This document shows, one piece after another, positions 40,105-52,067 of a DNA stretch of 64,000 bases. Position 1 is the stretch's first letter. Every line of letters begins with the position of its first letter. Under the pieces are notes generated by a model. It was not told where the DNA came from and searched no databases. It was given only the letters and a program-made list of their open reading frames with translations. This DNA is from Choricystis sp. odSpoLacu1 (taxonomy: Eukaryota > Chlorophyta > Trebouxiophyceae). The stretch lies in contig OY253652.1 in assembly GCA_958009055.1 (NCBI GenBank), positions 744,001 through 808,000 of the forward strand. Reading direction: 5' to 3'. The position numbers were made by a program, and so were the translations under genes.

Positions 40105-41334
40105 ATGCGCGTCCCCGTCGACACCGCCGCGCCGCGTGGCGTGCGGATGCCACCAACAGCGGCGCGGCAGCGCTCAGCGGTGCCCAGGCGCGGCTCCGCG
40201 CTCGCCGCGACGCCGTCGCCGTCGCCCCAACCCACCTCCCTCATCCCAGACACCCTGGCGTCCATGCAGGCCGACACCGAGTTCCAGGCGGCCGCCACCG
40301 CCCTGGCTGAGCAAGGCCAGCCCGCGTTGACGACCGCCGAGCGTGCCGCGCGCAGGCGCTCGCTCGACGGGCTGGGGCTCGCCCCCTTTGCCACGGCCGT
40401 CGGCCCCCCCATCACGCGGGCGGCGCACGCAACCACGCTGCAGCTGAATGTGGGGCTGACCTGCAACCAGGCGTGCGCCCACTGCCACGTGGAGTCGTCC
40501 CCCCTGCGCGCGGAGACGATGGATGCTGCCACCGCGGCGCGCTGCCTCGAGCTGGCTGCCGCCGCCCGCCCCCACCTGACCACCCTGGACCTCACGGGGG
40601 GCGCCCCCGAGATGCATGCCGCCTTCCGCACCCTGGTGGAGGGGGGGGCAGCTCTTGGTTTAAGTGTGATCGATCGATGCAACCTCACCATTCTGTGTGA
40701 ACCAGGGCATGAAGACCTGCCCTCATTCCTCGCGTCCCACGCCGTACGTGTCGTCGCCTCCCTGCCCTGCTACACACCCGCCACCGTGGACGCGCAGCGC
40801 GGGCGGGGCGTGTTTGAGAGGAGCATCGCCGGGTTGAGGGCGTTGAATGCTGTGGGTTACGGAACCTCCCCCGATTTAATCCTCGACCTTGTCTACAATC
40901 CCTCTGGCGCCTTCCTGGCCCCCCCCGCGGCCGACCTGGAGCCGTCCTACCGTCGCGAACTTGACGAAGGATTTGGCGTGACATTCAGCAACCTGGTGGC
41001 CCTCAACAACCTGCCGGTTAAACGTTTTGCCGACTTTTTGGTTAAAAATGATCAACTGGATGCGTATATGTCCACCCTCGTCTCCGCCTTCAACCCGGCC
41101 ACCCTGCCCCGCCTCATGTGCAGGGACACGGTGTCGGTGGGGTGGGATGGGGCCCTGTACGACTGCGACTTTAACCAGCAGCTCGCGATCGGCCTGGGCG
41201 GCTTCAACCGCCCTTTGACCGTGTTCGACATCGACTCCCTGGACGACCTGGGCGGCAAACGCGTGGCGGTGGGGGATCACTGCTACGGCTGCACGGCTGG
41301 GTGTGGCAGCGGGTGCCAGGGGGGGTTGGTGTGA
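40105..41334 (+). CDS. ArsS-like radical SAM protein (DUF3641 C-terminus), probable organelle-targeted
   Basis: A single exon of 409 residues. The first ~55 residues are Arg/Ala/Pro-rich and look like a transit peptide. The radical SAM cluster motif is CNQACAHC (C-x3-C-x2-C) inside LQLNVGLTCNQACAHCHVESSP, followed by LDLTGGAPEM. The C-terminal half (LVYNPSGAFLAP, ALNNLPVKRFADFL, SVGWDGALYDCDFNQQL, DHCYGCTAGCGSGCQG) matches the DUF3641 domain of arsenosugar biosynthesis protein ArsS, including its own Cys cluster. ArsS-type proteins are thought to attach the SAM-derived sugar to dimethylarsenate. The domain is mainly bacterial, so gene transfer or plastid ancestry is likely. The arsenic role is inference from family. 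Confidence 0.85.
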   Translation: MRVPVDTAAPRGVRMPPTAARQRSAVPRRGSALAATPSPSPQPTSLIPDTLASMQADTEFQAAATALAEQGQPALTTAERAARRRSLDGLGLAPFATAVGPPITRAAHATTLQLNVGLTCNQACAHCHVESSPLRAETMDAATAARCLELAAAARPHLTTLDLTGGAPEMHAAFRTLVEGGAALGLSVIDRCNLTILCEPGHEDLPSFLASHAVRVVASLPCYTPATVDAQRGRGVFERSIAGLRALNAVGYGTSPDLILDLVYNPSGAFLAPPAADLEPSYRRELDEGFGVTFSNLVALNNLPVKRFADFLVKNDQLDAYMSTLVSAFNPATLPRLMCRDTVSVGWDGALYDCDFNQQLAIGLGGFNRPLTVFDIDSLDDLGGKRVAVGDHCYGCTAGCGSGCQGGLV

Positions 41335-41577
41335 GGTTTAGAGAGAATTTGATTTTTGTTGTTGTTGCTCTTGTCTTTTTGGTTTCATTTTCACACAAAA
41401 GCCACACACACGCGCACACACGCCCAAAACACACCAGCGCGCGTCACATGGAGGCATGGGGCTCCTTGTGCACACGCTGGGGGGCGTGCATCGCGTTTTT
41501 TTGATGGGTAAAGGGGGGGGAGGCCCAAAAATCACGTCGAAGAATCACCGCACTCACACCTACCTCTCACCACACAC

Positions 41578-42744
41578 TCACGCCAGCCCCACCAGCTTCT
41601 CGCTCAGCTCCCACAGCTTGCGCCCCTTCTCCCCGTCCGCCACCTCGTCGGAGACTTCATTCTCAAAGGTGCCGGTGGCGTCGGAGAACGACCAGTAGAC
41701 GCCGCTCTTGTCCAAAGCAGGGTCAGCCACCACAGACGCCAGCCTGCGCCCCGCCTCCGCCTCAGACACATACCCCTTGGTCACATACTTTTGGAAGGCG
41801 GGGAAAAGGGTGCGGAAGATGGGGTAGTGCTCCCGGAAGAGGCCGGTCTCGGCAATGCAGCCCGGGTACAGCGACGCAAACGTCACCCCCGTCGCCTCGT
41901 GCCAGCGGGCGTGCGCCTCCCGCATGGTCAGCATGTTGCACACTTTGGAGTCTTTGTAGGCTTTGGCGCCGTCGAACTCGAGGCCGTCGATCATGGCGGT
42001 GGTGCCCGGGCCGATGCCGGCAGCGAGGCCAGCCAGGTCGCCCAAGTCGGCTTTAGGCGGCACATTCCCCGCCAGGGTGTTGGTGTTTCCCGTGATGGAG
42101 CCGACAATGACCATGCGGGGGGCGGGGATGGGGCGGTTGGCGGTGGGGGAGGACGCCAAGTCGGACAGGAGCAGGTTGCACAGCAGAAAGTGGCCGAGGT
42201 GGTTGACGCCGGCAGACAGTTCAAACCCGTCCGCCGTGTAGGACGGTTCCTTGGCGGTGGGCAGGTAGATGGCGGCGTTGGCGACGAGCGCGTCCAGGCG
42301 GCGGCCGGACGCGCGGAACGCGTCGGCAAAGGAGCGCACAGAGTCGAGCGAAGCCAGGTCAAGGTGCATCACAGAGTAAGAATCCCGCGGCAGGCCCGCC
42401 TTCTTGGCGGCCGCCTCCGCCTTGGAGTAGTCGCGGCACGCCATGATGACGTGCCACCCGCGCTCCTTGGCCAGGGCAGCAGCGGCGGCGAGGCCGAGGC
42501 CGGACGACGCGCCCGTGACGATGGCGGTCGGCTTTTGGGAGGACTTGGGGGTGACCGTCTTGGCGGCGGGGGGGGCGGTGGGGGCGGCGACAGCCGTGGC
42601 GGAGGCGGCAGGCACCGTGGCATTGATGGCAGGAGCCGCGATGGGGGCGCGGGCGGGGGCGACAGCCGGGGCGCGGCGGGCGGGGGCGGCGCCGCGGCGC
42701 GGCGCGGCGACCGCCGCGCGGCGGGCGACGGTGGCGTGCAGCAT
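41578..42744 (-). CDS. POR: Light-dependent NADPH:protochlorophyllide oxidoreductase
   Basis: A single exon of 388 residues. A long Ala/Arg/Pro transit peptide (about 70 residues) precedes the short-chain dehydrogenase fold: [12 protein letters not shown] (NADPH-binding loop), [41 protein letters not shown] and the catalytic YKDSK (Tyr and Lys). The tail [20 protein letters not shown]...[11 protein letters not shown] is specific to POR. It reduces protochlorophyllide to chlorophyllide in the light in the plastid. No intron interrupts the gene. It is convergent with the radical SAM gene (243 bp). Confidence 0.97.
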   Translation of the reverse strand: MLHATVARRAAVAAPRRGAAPARRAPAVAPARAPIAAPAINATVPAASATAVAAPTAPPAAKTVTPKSSQKPTAIVTGASSGLGLAAAAALAKERGWHVIMACRDYSKAEAAAKKAGLPRDSYSVMHLDLASLDSVRSFADAFRASGRRLDALVANAAIYLPTAKEPSYTADGFELSAGVNHLGHFLLCNLLLSDLASSPTANRPIPAPRMVIVGSITGNTNTLAGNVPPKADLGDLAGLAAGIGPGTTAMIDGLEFDGAKAYKDSKVCNMLTMREAHARWHEATGVTFASLYPGCIAETGLFREHYPIFRTLFPAFQKYVTKGYVSEAEAGRRLASVVADPALDKSGVYWSFSDATGTFENEVSDEVADGEKGRKLWELSEKLVGLA

Positions 42745-43107
42745 TTTTTGTGTGGGTGAAGAGTGGGTGCGCAAGAAGGGTCTGTGTGTTTTATACGTGG
42801 AGATGGGGGGAGGGGAGAGGGTGAGGGCGGCGGGACGGGGGGGTGCGGAAGCGGGTCAGAGGTGGCGTCGGGCCGCGTCGGCCGCGGCATGCGGCCGACG
42901 CGTCCGCGGCGCATTGGGGCTGCCACCGCCCCCAACTTGTGGCCAAGGCGCGCGTGCGCGGCGTGGGGCCGAGAGACGCGGAGCGGAGGGGCAGGACTCA
43001 CCGGCAGAGAGACGGGAAGAAGAAAGCGAGAGCAGGTGTGCGTCGTTGACGCACGCGCAAGTCGCAACCTGACCTTATCCAGAGACCCACCCCCCCTTTT
43101 TCCTCCT
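42745..43107. other. POR upstream region
   Basis: Holds the presumed POR promoter and the 3' part of the following minus-strand hypothetical gene. No protein-like frame was found; sequence is GC-rich with G runs. Confidence 0.5.
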
Positions 43108-43613
43108 CTACGCTGCCGCAGCCGCGTGTGTGTGCATACAAAAAAACACGCAAAGAAAAACAAGCCAGAGTGTGTGCGCCCCCTCTCTCCCTTTCAGCCC
43201 GCGACTTCTCTCTCCTCGAGCACCGCCACCCCCGCCGCCAGCCACCCCCGCCGCCAGCACCCCCGCCGCCGCCGCCAGCGGCACAAACTCGGCCACCGCG
43301 TCCTCCAGCTCTTCACGGGCCGACCGCCCGCTACGCTGAGCCGCGGCCACCGCGTCCGTCGCAAGGCGGCGCGCCAGCACAGCAGTGCGCGCGACCGGCA
43401 GCGCGGCCGCGGCCGCGACCTTCACCCGGCCCTTTTCAGCCAGGGTCACCGACTCGAGCGCATCCTCCGGGGCTTCCTCAGGAGTGGTGCCCGAGGCTTT
43501 GGCGGCTAGCGTGTGCGCGACGACCGAGGCGACGAGCGGGGACGACGCGTCGGCGCCCGCCCCTCGGGCGCGCCGCCACCCGCAGCCGCCTCGATCGTGT
43601 GTGGACTCACCAT
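43108..43613 (-). CDS. Small hypothetical Ala-rich protein, model uncertain
   Basis: ATG 43613 (MVSPHTIEAAAGGGAPEG) opens a short frame, but the protein-like sequence (SPLVASVVAHTLAAKASGTTPEEAPEDALES, ARREELEDAVAEFVPLAAAAGV-like helices) is in another frame, with the switch near 43570. Neither a clean intron nor a long homopolymer explains the switch. The total would be about 165 residues, with helical Ala-rich content and no recognised family. The gene start lies 171 bp from the divergent MFP gene. Treat both ends as provisional. Confidence 0.3.
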
Positions 43614-43784
43614 TGTGGGTTGGTAGGTGTCGGGTTTTGGTGGGTGGGTGGGTGAGTGAAAAGAAAAGCGAAAAGAGAGAGTTGACCACAAGAACAAAAA
43701 CACTGAGAACACTTGGAACAAAAACACAAAAACACAAAGACACACGCCACACACGTCGACCTCCCCCTTCACCCAACCACAGCC

Positions 43785-46487
43785 ATGGCGCCCACCGCCA
43801 CGCTGGACGTGGCCGACGGCGTGGCCGTCATCACGCTGGCCAACCCGCCCGTCAACGCGCTGCACCCGGACGGTGAGGAGATTGTTTTGTTTTTTGTTCT
43901 TGCTTTTATGGCCTCGTTCGACGGCGGCGCGGCCACACACACGACCTGTGTCCACAAACTGCCACGTTCTCGACTGTGGGGGGGCGCGGGAGGCAGGGGA
44001 CGGCGGCCGCGCGGCCCCGACACGCACCCAAAAACGGCGGCCCATTGCCATGCACCTGCGCAGCGCGGCTTCAAGCCCGCCCCCCCTCCCCTCCCCTGGG
44101 CGTTTTCTTCCCCCCACTCGGCCCCCGGCGGACGCGTGAGACTCAGTCACACCCTGTGTGGCTGTCGGAGCGGTCGCCGAGGGCAGCGCGCGCGCTGAGC
44201 ACGGCGCACGAGGGCTGACCTGGCATCGAAAGGCCGAGGCGCCCTCGCTTCCTCTCCCTCTCACCCGCCCGCCTTGCCCTTCCCCCCCCACACAGTCCTG
44301 CACGCCCTCTTCGACTGCCTGCGCCGCGCCCACGCCTCCCCCGCCGTCACCGCCATCGTGGTGACTGGCGCCGGCGACCGCGCCTTTTCCGCGGGGTTCG
44401 ACATCAACCAGTTCGCCAAGCAGAGTGGCGGCGGCGGCATCGACAACCGGTGAGTAAAAGGGGGGGGCAGTGTGTGTGGAGGGAAAAGAAAGGGGGGGAG
44501 GGCTCATCATCACCCCCTCTCTCGCTGACGTCTGTTTTTTTGTCCACCCCACCCTCTCTCTCCCAGCATCAACGACGCCTTCTGCGACCTCCTCGAGTCC
44601 GGCCCCAAACCCGTTGTCGCCGCCATCCGCGGCCTGGCTCTCGGCGGCGGCCTCGAAGTCGCCCTCGCGTGTGCCGCCCGCCTGGCGACGCCTGGCACCA
44701 AGCTCGGCCTCCCCGAACTCCAGCTCGGCATCCTGCCCGGCTTTGGCGGCACCCAGCGCCTGCCCCGCCTCGTGGGCCTCCAAGCCGGCCTCAAAATGAT
44801 CCTGACGTCGGCGCCCGTCGTCGCCGACAAGGCGGCGGCCATGGGGCTGGTGGATGGGGTTGTGGAGGCGCATGACCTGCTGCCGCGCGCGAAGGCTTTG
44901 GCCCTCGCCATCGCGCGCGGCACCGCCCCCCGCCTGGCCACGCTGCAGCGCACCGACAGGCTGGAACCTGTGGGGGAGGCCCTGCAAATTCTGGACTTTG
45001 CGGCCGCTGAAACCGCGCGCCGCGCCCCCAACCTGACGCACCCGCTGCTGACGATCGACGCGATCCGCGCCGGCGTCACGCGCGGCGGTCGGTCCGGCCT
45101 GGCCGCCGAAGCCGCCGCCTTTGCCGCCGCCGCCGCCTTGTCCACCCACCGCTCCCTGGTGCACTTCTTCTTCGCGCAGCGCGCGACCAAGAAGGTGGCG
45201 GGCGTGACGGACGCGGGGCTGCAGCCACGCCCCGTCACAACGGTGGCCATCCTCGGCGGCGGCCTCATGGGGTCCGGCATCGCCACCGCGTGCGCCCTGG
45301 CCGGCATGACCGTCATCCTGAAAGACATCAACGATGGCGCCGTGAACGCGGGGCTGGGGCGGGTCAAAGCCAACCTCGCTTCCCGTGTGCGCAAGCGCAA
45401 GATGAGCGAGGACGCGGCCGCCAAAGTCGGCGCGCGCGTGCGCGGCACCACCACCTACGACGGCTTTGACGCGGCCGACATGGTTGTGGAGGCCGCGATC
45501 GAGCGCATCGACCTCAAACAACAGATTTTTGCCGACCTGGAGGGCGTGTGCCGGCGCGACGCGGTGTTGACGACCAACACGAGCACGATCGACATTGGCG
45601 TCGTGGGCGCCAAAATGCGCGACCCGGCCCGCGTCGTTGGCAACCACTTCTTCTCGCCCGCCCACATCATGCCGTTGCTGGAGATTGTGAGGACGGACGC
45701 GACGCCCCCCCAAGCCGTGCTGGACACGCTGGCGTTTGGCAGCGCGATCAAAAAGACGCCCGTCGTCGTCAAGTCGTGCACCGGTTTCGCGGTCAACCGC
45801 ATCTTCTTCCCCTACACTCAGGCCGCCATGCTGCTCCTGGACCTGGGCAATGACCCCTTCGCCATCGACGCCGCCATCGATGGGCGCGGGTTTGGCATGC
45901 CGATGGGGCCGTTTAGGCTCAACGATTTGGTCGGCTCCGACATCGGCCTCCACGTCGGCAAAAACTTTGTGGATGCCTTCCCCGACCGCGTCTACCCCGC
46001 CCAACTCATCGTCCTGCTGAATGAGGCGGGGCGACTGGGCGAGAAGTCGGGCGCGGGGTTCTACAAGCACGAAAACCGCAAGGCCAAGCCCGACCCCGCG
46101 GGCGTGGGCCCGCTCATCGCGAAAGCGCGGTCCGACGCGGCGCTGCCGCCCCTGCCCCTCACGACCGCCGCCTCCGTCGCCGAGTTCATCCTCTTCCCCG
46201 TCGTCAACGAGTCCTGCCGCGTCATTGCCGAGGGTGTCGTCGACAAACCCTCCGACCTGGACGTCGCGTCCGTCATGGCGATGGGGTTCCCGCCGTACCG
46301 CGGCGGCATCATTTGCTGGGGCGACGAAGTCGGCGCCGCCACCATCGTCGCCAAGTTGGACGCCCTGGCGGGCCGGTTTGCGGGGACGGCGATCGAGGGC
46401 TTCTTCCGGCCGTGCGCCTACCTGCGGGCGGCAGCGGAGAAGGGGACCAAGCTGGGGGCGGGCGTGGGGCCGGCGTCTAAGATGTGA
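43785..46487 (+). CDS. MFP2: Peroxisomal multifunctional protein (enoyl-CoA hydratase / 3-hydroxyacyl-CoA dehydrogenase)
   Basis: Three exons, 43785-43872, 44296-44449 and 44567-46487, give 720 residues. The hydratase/isomerase domain has GVAVITLANPPVNAL, FSAGFDINQF and GLALGGGLEVALAC...LPELQLGILPGFGGTQRLPRL with the catalytic Glu residues. The dehydrogenase domain has the NAD fold VAILGGGLMGSGIA, the block NTSTIDIG, the catalytic HFFSPAHIMPLLEIV and CTGFAVNRIFFPY. The C-terminus ends SKM, a probable PTS1 peroxisome signal. The protein runs the second and third steps of fatty acid beta-oxidation, as plant MFP2 and AIM1 do. Intron 1 is long (423 bp) for this window. Confidence 0.95.
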
Positions 46488-46708
46488 TCGGGGCTCTCTT
46501 TTTTTCGCGTGCGTCGTGTTTTTCAGGGGGGCCGTCCGCCACACACACGGGCCATCCGCCCCGCAGTGAAGTGCGCTCCACCCCCCTACATTTTTGACCT
46601 ACCGCGCGGCGCGCGCACGTTGGTTTTGTTTGGTTTAGGCTTTTCTCGAAAACAACTAGGTTTTTTGTTAACTCTTTTTGCTACCCTCTACACACACTCT
46701 CCATTCTC

Positions 46709-47387
46709 TCACCCGCCAAACAGCCCCCAATCATTCACCCGCCAGCTGGCCAGCACGCTGGTCAGCAGCCCCGCCGCGCGCGCGACCACCTCCCCACCCT
46801 TCTCCCCCGCGCCCGCACGTTCAGCCGCCGGCGACGCCGCATCCACCCGGGTCGCCGTCGTCACGCTGATCAGCAGGTCGCTGGCCACCGCCGGCAGCCT
46901 CAGCACGGCCAGGTGGATGGTCACGTCGTTGGCTGGTGCGCCGTGTGACCTCCCTTTTGCGACTGCCGCGCGGCCGACCGCGCACACCACCACTCCGTCC
47001 GCCGGCAACCCCGGCACCGCGCTTGCGGGGAGGGTGGTGGTTGAGTCCAGGACAGCGGTGTCTGCGGCCTCGTTTTGGTCGGCCAGGTCGTCGAAATAGA
47101 AGGCCGCCGCGTCGGTGTCAGCCACGGCGGCGCGCTCCTGTGGGGGTGAAAACGAAAAAAAAAGTGCATGTGAGCCTCTGCCTCGTCTACACGTTCCACG
47201 TACTCTCACCAAACCATCCAGTACTCACCACGATCTCAAACACGAGGGACTCGTCGGCTGCCGGGTCGGCAAACACTTCCTGGTGGTCGGGCACGGGGCG
47301 GGCGGTCGCCACGTCGGCCAGGCGGGGGGGCAGGGTGGCGGTCATGGCGCCTCCGTACAGGTCGACGCGGGCGTCAGTGGCTGCCAT
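46709..47387 (-). CDS. MOG1: Mog1 / RANGRF-like Ran GTPase release factor
   Basis: Two exons on the minus strand, 47387-47229 and 47137-46709, give 195 residues, the usual Mog1 size. The sequence has LYGGAMTATLPPRLADVATARPVPDHQEVFADP, the family's hallmark (L-F/Y-GGA...LP...D-S-x-x-R-x-VPDxQEVF), then SLVFEIV, FYFDDLA and NDVTIHLAVLRLPAVASDLLIS. Mog1 binds Ran and promotes nucleotide release, which supports nuclear transport. It is convergent with MFP2 (221 bp) and divergent from the organellar RNA polymerase (252 bp). Confidence 0.9.
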
Positions 47388-47639
47388 TTCGGACGTCGGG
47401 GAGAGCGTCGATTGTTCGTTTTCTGGTGTGCATTGACACACTTATTTCTTCTTTTCGTCAAACGAGAGGGCCACGCGCGCTTTCGCGCCTCGCCTGCTGT
47501 GTGCAGCTGGAGCGTGTTTCACTAGCACACGCCTCCTCTGTGGTGTGCAGGCGCCCCGCCTGTGTGAACGGGTGCCCCCCCCCCCCCCCGCACTAGTGCT
47601 GCGCGGGCCGCCGGCCACCGCACTAGCCTCCCACCCCCA

Positions 47640-50600
47640 ATGCGGGCCGCGTCCCGCGCCCTGGCGCGCCAACTGGCGTCGCTGGGTGCGTCCACGTCGG
47701 CGCCCGGCGGTGGGGTTGCTGGTGCGAGCGCACGTGGCGCACGACCGCCGTTTTGCGCGTGGCGCGCGGCCAGCGCGCACGCCCTGCCGGAGGACGACAA
47801 GCCGGAGGGTGACAAGCAGGAGAGGTGAGTTCTGATTGACAGGGGAGAGACTGCGTGGTTTGGGGGGCGGAGAGGGGGCGAGAGTGGAGAGGGGGGCGGG
47901 CCAATTCGGCGCCACCGGCGTTGACAGCGACTCGCCGCGTCCTCCTCCCCCTTGTCACTCCACAGCCCTCCCGACGCGTCCACCCTGCGCGACCGCCTCG
48001 TCCTCAACCTCTACATGCTGCGCGGCCGAGCCCACGCGGCCGCCATGGCTGTCACCCAGAGCCTGCCGCCTGGTGTTGACACTGGCGACGGCGCCACCGC
48101 CACCGTCGACGACGACGCGCTCACGCTCGCGCCGCGCCCGACCCCCGCCGACCGCGCCGAGTCCGCCTTCTTCGCCCCCGTGGCCGCCATGCTGGATGCT
48201 GTCGCTGCGTCCCGCGGCGGCGGCACGGCGGGGGACGACGCGGTCGCCGCCGCCGCCAACCTGGGCGATGAGGCCACGCTCACGTTGTGGGCGCGCCAAC
48301 TTGCCAACGAACGCCGCGCCCTGGACGCCGCCCGCGAACGCTACGCGTCCGCCGTGGCGGCCGCCGTCAAGCGGGGGGACCCCGCGGCCGTGCCGAGCGG
48401 GGCGGCGCTGCTGGCGAGCCTGCACACCGCGCTGGAGGACGCGATCAAGCGGGAGCAGGCGGCCGTGTTCGAGGGGCGCGCGTCGCTCGACCGCAACCAG
48501 TACGGCCCCAAACTCCTCCTCCTGGAGGCTGAAGACTTGGCCGTCATCACGCTGCACACCGCCCTGGCCCACTGCATGACCGCCTCCGCGCGCAAGGGGC
48601 TGCCCGGCACCGCGCGCGCGTCCGTGGGCGGCCCCGGCGGCGCGCGCGCAGAGGTGGGTGGCGCAGAAGCCGGCGCCTCCAGCAGCGACGTCAAGCGCCT
48701 CGCCGGCGCCGCCCGCTTCACCCCCCTCACCATGGCGGTGGGGCGGCGGGTGCGGGACCAGGTGCGGTTGAAGAAGCTGGACGCCGCTGTGAAGAAGGAG
48801 AGCAAGCGTGCTGCTGATCTCGCCCGCTTGTACACAGCCGTCCGGGACGCGGCGGCGCGGGGCCCCCTGTCCGACGGCACCGAGGAAGCCCTGCTGCAGC
48901 GGTTCGCGGCCAAGACGTGTGCCAAGACGATTGACCAAATTGCGCGGGACCAGTTAGCCGCGCGGCGAGAGGCGGTCGGCGCGAACGACGACGCGCCCGG
49001 CACCACCCGCGAAGACCGCGCCCGCGGCGCCCGCTGGGTGGAGGAGGCGGTGGCCACCTTCACAGGCGCCGTGGATGGCGGCGAGTGGGACCCCGCAGAC
49101 AGCGCCAAAGTGGCGGCGATGCTGTTGAAGCTTTTGGCTGACAATGGCCAGATAGACGTACCGCGCCGCCGCGCAGACGGCGCCCCCCTGCCCCCCCGCC
49201 GGGCCCCCTGGGGCGGCCCCGACCACCGCCACCTGGAGCCCGCGTTTGAGTGCAGAGAGCTGAGGGCGCGCGGGCGCAAGCTGGGCCTGTTTGTGGCGCA
49301 CGACGAAGTGTTGCGCCGCGCGGCGGGCGCCGACGCGGCTGCCAGTGGGTGCACCCCCGCCCACCTGCCCATGCTCGTCCCCCCCCTCCCCTGGCGGTCC
49401 CACATGTCGGGCGGCTACCTGGCCCACCGGACGTGCGTCATGCGGATCAAGGATCGAGCCACGCAGCGCGCGCTGCTTGCCGCCGCCGACCGCTCCCCCC
49501 CCGTCGGCCTGTCCCGCGTGTACGCCGCCTTGAACGCTCTGGGGGTCACCCCTTGGCGCGTGCACGGCCGCGTGCTGGATGCGGTGGAGGCTGCCGTCGC
49601 GGCGGGGGGGGGCGTGTGCGGCGTGCCGCGCGGCGTTGACGAGGCCGCGCTGCCGCCCGCGCGCGCGCGCGCGCCGTGGTGACGCGCCCCCGCCCCCCCT
49701 CCGCCACCCTGGCGTCGGGGGCGCCCGTGCCCTCGTCTCTCATGCTGTCCACCGAAACCCCGGCCGAGCGGGCGGCCCGGGCGCGCGCCAACACGGGCGC
49801 CAAAAAGCGCAACCGCGAGACGCACGCGCTGCGGTGCCAGCTCGAACTCCAGCTGTCTGTGGCCCGCGAATTCCGCTCCGACGCCCTCTACTTCCCCCAC
49901 TTCATCGACTTCAGGGGGCGCGCGTACCCGATGCACCCCTACCTCAACCACCTGGGGAGCGACGTGTGCCGCGGCATGCTGACGTTTGGGAGGGGGGTGG
50001 CGTTGGGAGAGCATGGATACGACGCCTTGTTGGCCCAAGTAGCGGCCTCCTACGGCCACGGCGCTGACAAGCTGCCCCTGGCCGACCGCGCCGCGTTTGC
50101 GCGGGACCAGCTGGATGCTGTCCACGCTGCCGCCGAGGATCCGTGGGGGTGTGGCGGCTCGCGTGGTGGCGCTGGCCGCCCCTGGTGGACGGAGGCGGAG
50201 GACCCCTGGCAGCTGCTGGCCACCTGCATCGAGGTGCGCGATGCGGATGCATCGGGCGACCCTGCGTCCTTTGAATCCGCCCTGCCCGTGCGCATGGATG
50301 GCTCGTGCAACGGGCTGCAACACTACGCAGCGCTCGGCCGCGACGCGGTCGGCGGCGCCGCCGTCAACCTGACCCCGGGCGACGCGCCGAGGGACGTCTA
50401 CACTGCGGTCGCCGCCCTGGTGGCCAAGCGGGTGGAGGCGGATGCAGAGAAGGGGGTGGTGGAGGCAGTGGCGTTGCGTGGGCACATCGATCGAAAACTG
50501 GTCAAACAAACCGTCATGACCAGTGTCTACGGCGTCACCCACGTGGGGGCGCGCGGCCAGGTCGCCGCCCGGCTGCGGGAGCGTGGGTGGGATGGTGGGG

Positions 50601-51206
50601 CCGTGCCCGCGTTTGCGGCGTCGGCGTACGCAGCCAAAGTGACGCTCGACGGTTTAGGTGAACTGTTTGGCGACGCGAAAGCGATCATGGCCTGGCTCGC
50701 CTCCACCGCGTCCGCCGTCGCGGCCACCGGGTCCGTCGTCGCCTGGCACACGCCCCTGGGCCTGCCCGTGGCCCAGCCCTACCGCTCCATCAAGCCTCGG
50801 ACGGTGGTGACGGTCGTGCAGCGTGTCGTGATCGATGGCGCGGCCGCGCGGCGCGGCGCGGCCGCGCGCGCGCGCCGCCCAGCGCAGGCGCCAGCGGGCC
50901 GCCTTCCCCCCCAACTTCATCCACGCCCTGGACTCCACCCACATGATGCTGACCGCGGCGGCTGCCGATGAAGCGGGCATCGCGTTTGCGGGGGTGCACG
51001 ACTCGTTTTGGACGCACGCCGGCACCGCGCGCCAACTCGGCTCCCTGCTGCGCGACGCCTTTGTGGACCTGCACTCCCGTCCCTTGTTGGAGGACCTGGC
51101 GGCGGAACTGGGGGCCGCCCACCCGGGCGTCAACCTGCCCCCACTGCCGGAACGTGGGAGCCTGGACCTGGAGCTGGTCAAACAATCACCCTACTTTTTT
51201 GCTTAG
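47640..51206 (+). CDS. RPOT: T7-like single-subunit organellar RNA polymerase (RpoT), two apparent frame breaks
   Basis: Exon 1 (47640-47824) encodes a basic transit peptide; exon 2 starts at 47964. Phage-type polymerase motifs are plain: FIDFRGRAYPMHPYLNH, motif A MDGSCNGLQHYAALGRD, motif B KLVKQTVMTSVYGVT, and FPPNFIHALDSTHM with motif C VHDSFWTHA, ending SPYFFA like other members. It transcribes mitochondrial and possibly plastid DNA. Frame changes are needed in CG-dinucleotide tracts at about 49659-49675 and 50838-50875; both flanks are conserved polymerase sequence, so a base-count error in the CG tracts is the simplest explanation. Length is about 1,150 residues. Confidence 0.85.
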
Positions 51207-51367
51207 AAGATTTTAAAAACGTTTGCTGCTCTGTTTTGTGTTGTGTGTTTTTCGAGAGAGTGATGTGTGGGGGGGGGGGGGGTACAAATCGGTTGTGCAA
51301 AAAAGTGGGTTTCTTTTTTGTCAAACACGACACAACGATCAAAAAGGTTGTTCCTTCCCTGTCTCTC

Positions 51368-51922
51368 TCACACGCGCTTCTTGGCGGCGCTGGACCGCGT
51401 GCGCCCCGCCACGCTGCCCTTCTTGGGCGCGGGCGGGTCGGGCCCCTTCACCAGGCACCACGCGTAGAACAGCACCATGAGCGCGGAGGGACCGGCGACC
51501 GCCAGCCCCGGGTACACTCTCCCACTCTCCACGTAGCGAGCCCCCATGCCCACCGTCACCGCGCCCGCCACCACCAGCGACAGGGCGGTGGCCCACGTGG
51601 CGCGCCTGCCTTCCGTGTAGGCGGACAGGGAGGCGACCGCCGCAAAGCCTAGCAGGGCGGACGACAGGGCGCCCGCCTGCAGGGAGTGGAGGGAGTGGTG
51701 GGGGCCAACCCAGGCGGCGATGCCGCCCGCGGCCAGGAGGGCGGCGTAGGGGAAGCTGTGTGGGGAGGAGGGTGGGTTGGTGCGGGAGGCGACGTCGCGC
51801 GCACGCATGGGGGATGCGCGCGCGTGGAGCTCTGCGCCCGCCCTCAATACACGCTCGCCCCGCGGTCAGAAGGTGGTGACGAACGCGTGCTTCCGTACTC
51901 ACGTCATGCAAAAGTCGTACAT
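51368..51922 (-). CDS. TMEM14 / FAX-type small membrane protein
   Basis: Two exons on the minus strand, 51922-51903 and 51755-51368, give 135 residues. The junction makes MYDFCMTFPYAALLAAGGIAAW, the exact start style of TMEM14 proteins (MxDFCxTxPY). Four hydrophobic helices follow at about residues 7-23, 35-52, 57-75 and 82-100, then a Lys/Arg-rich tail (KKGSVAGRTRSSAAKKRV). The family includes mitochondrial TMEM14 (heme or porphyrin transport in animals) and plant FAX proteins (fatty-acid export from plastids). The short N-terminus without transit peptide favours the ER/mitochondrial type over plastid FAX1, but the substrate cannot be fixed. Confidence 0.85.
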
Positions 51923-52067
51923 GGTGGCGAAGAGGGGGGGATGGGCAAAACGAAAAATAAAAAAGACGAAAGTGACGCGCACACAAAACACGACGAAAAC
52001 GCATTTCAAAGCGAGAGAGTGTGGGGGGCCGCGCGCCCCGCACGCCGACCAGACGCGTGCCTCCACC

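Noticed and set aside
43506..46544. 1,012-codon open frame on the minus strand
   Set aside because: It is antisense to the well-supported MFP2 gene, has low-complexity Gly/Arg/His-rich composition and crosses known exon boundaries. It is a GC-bias shadow.
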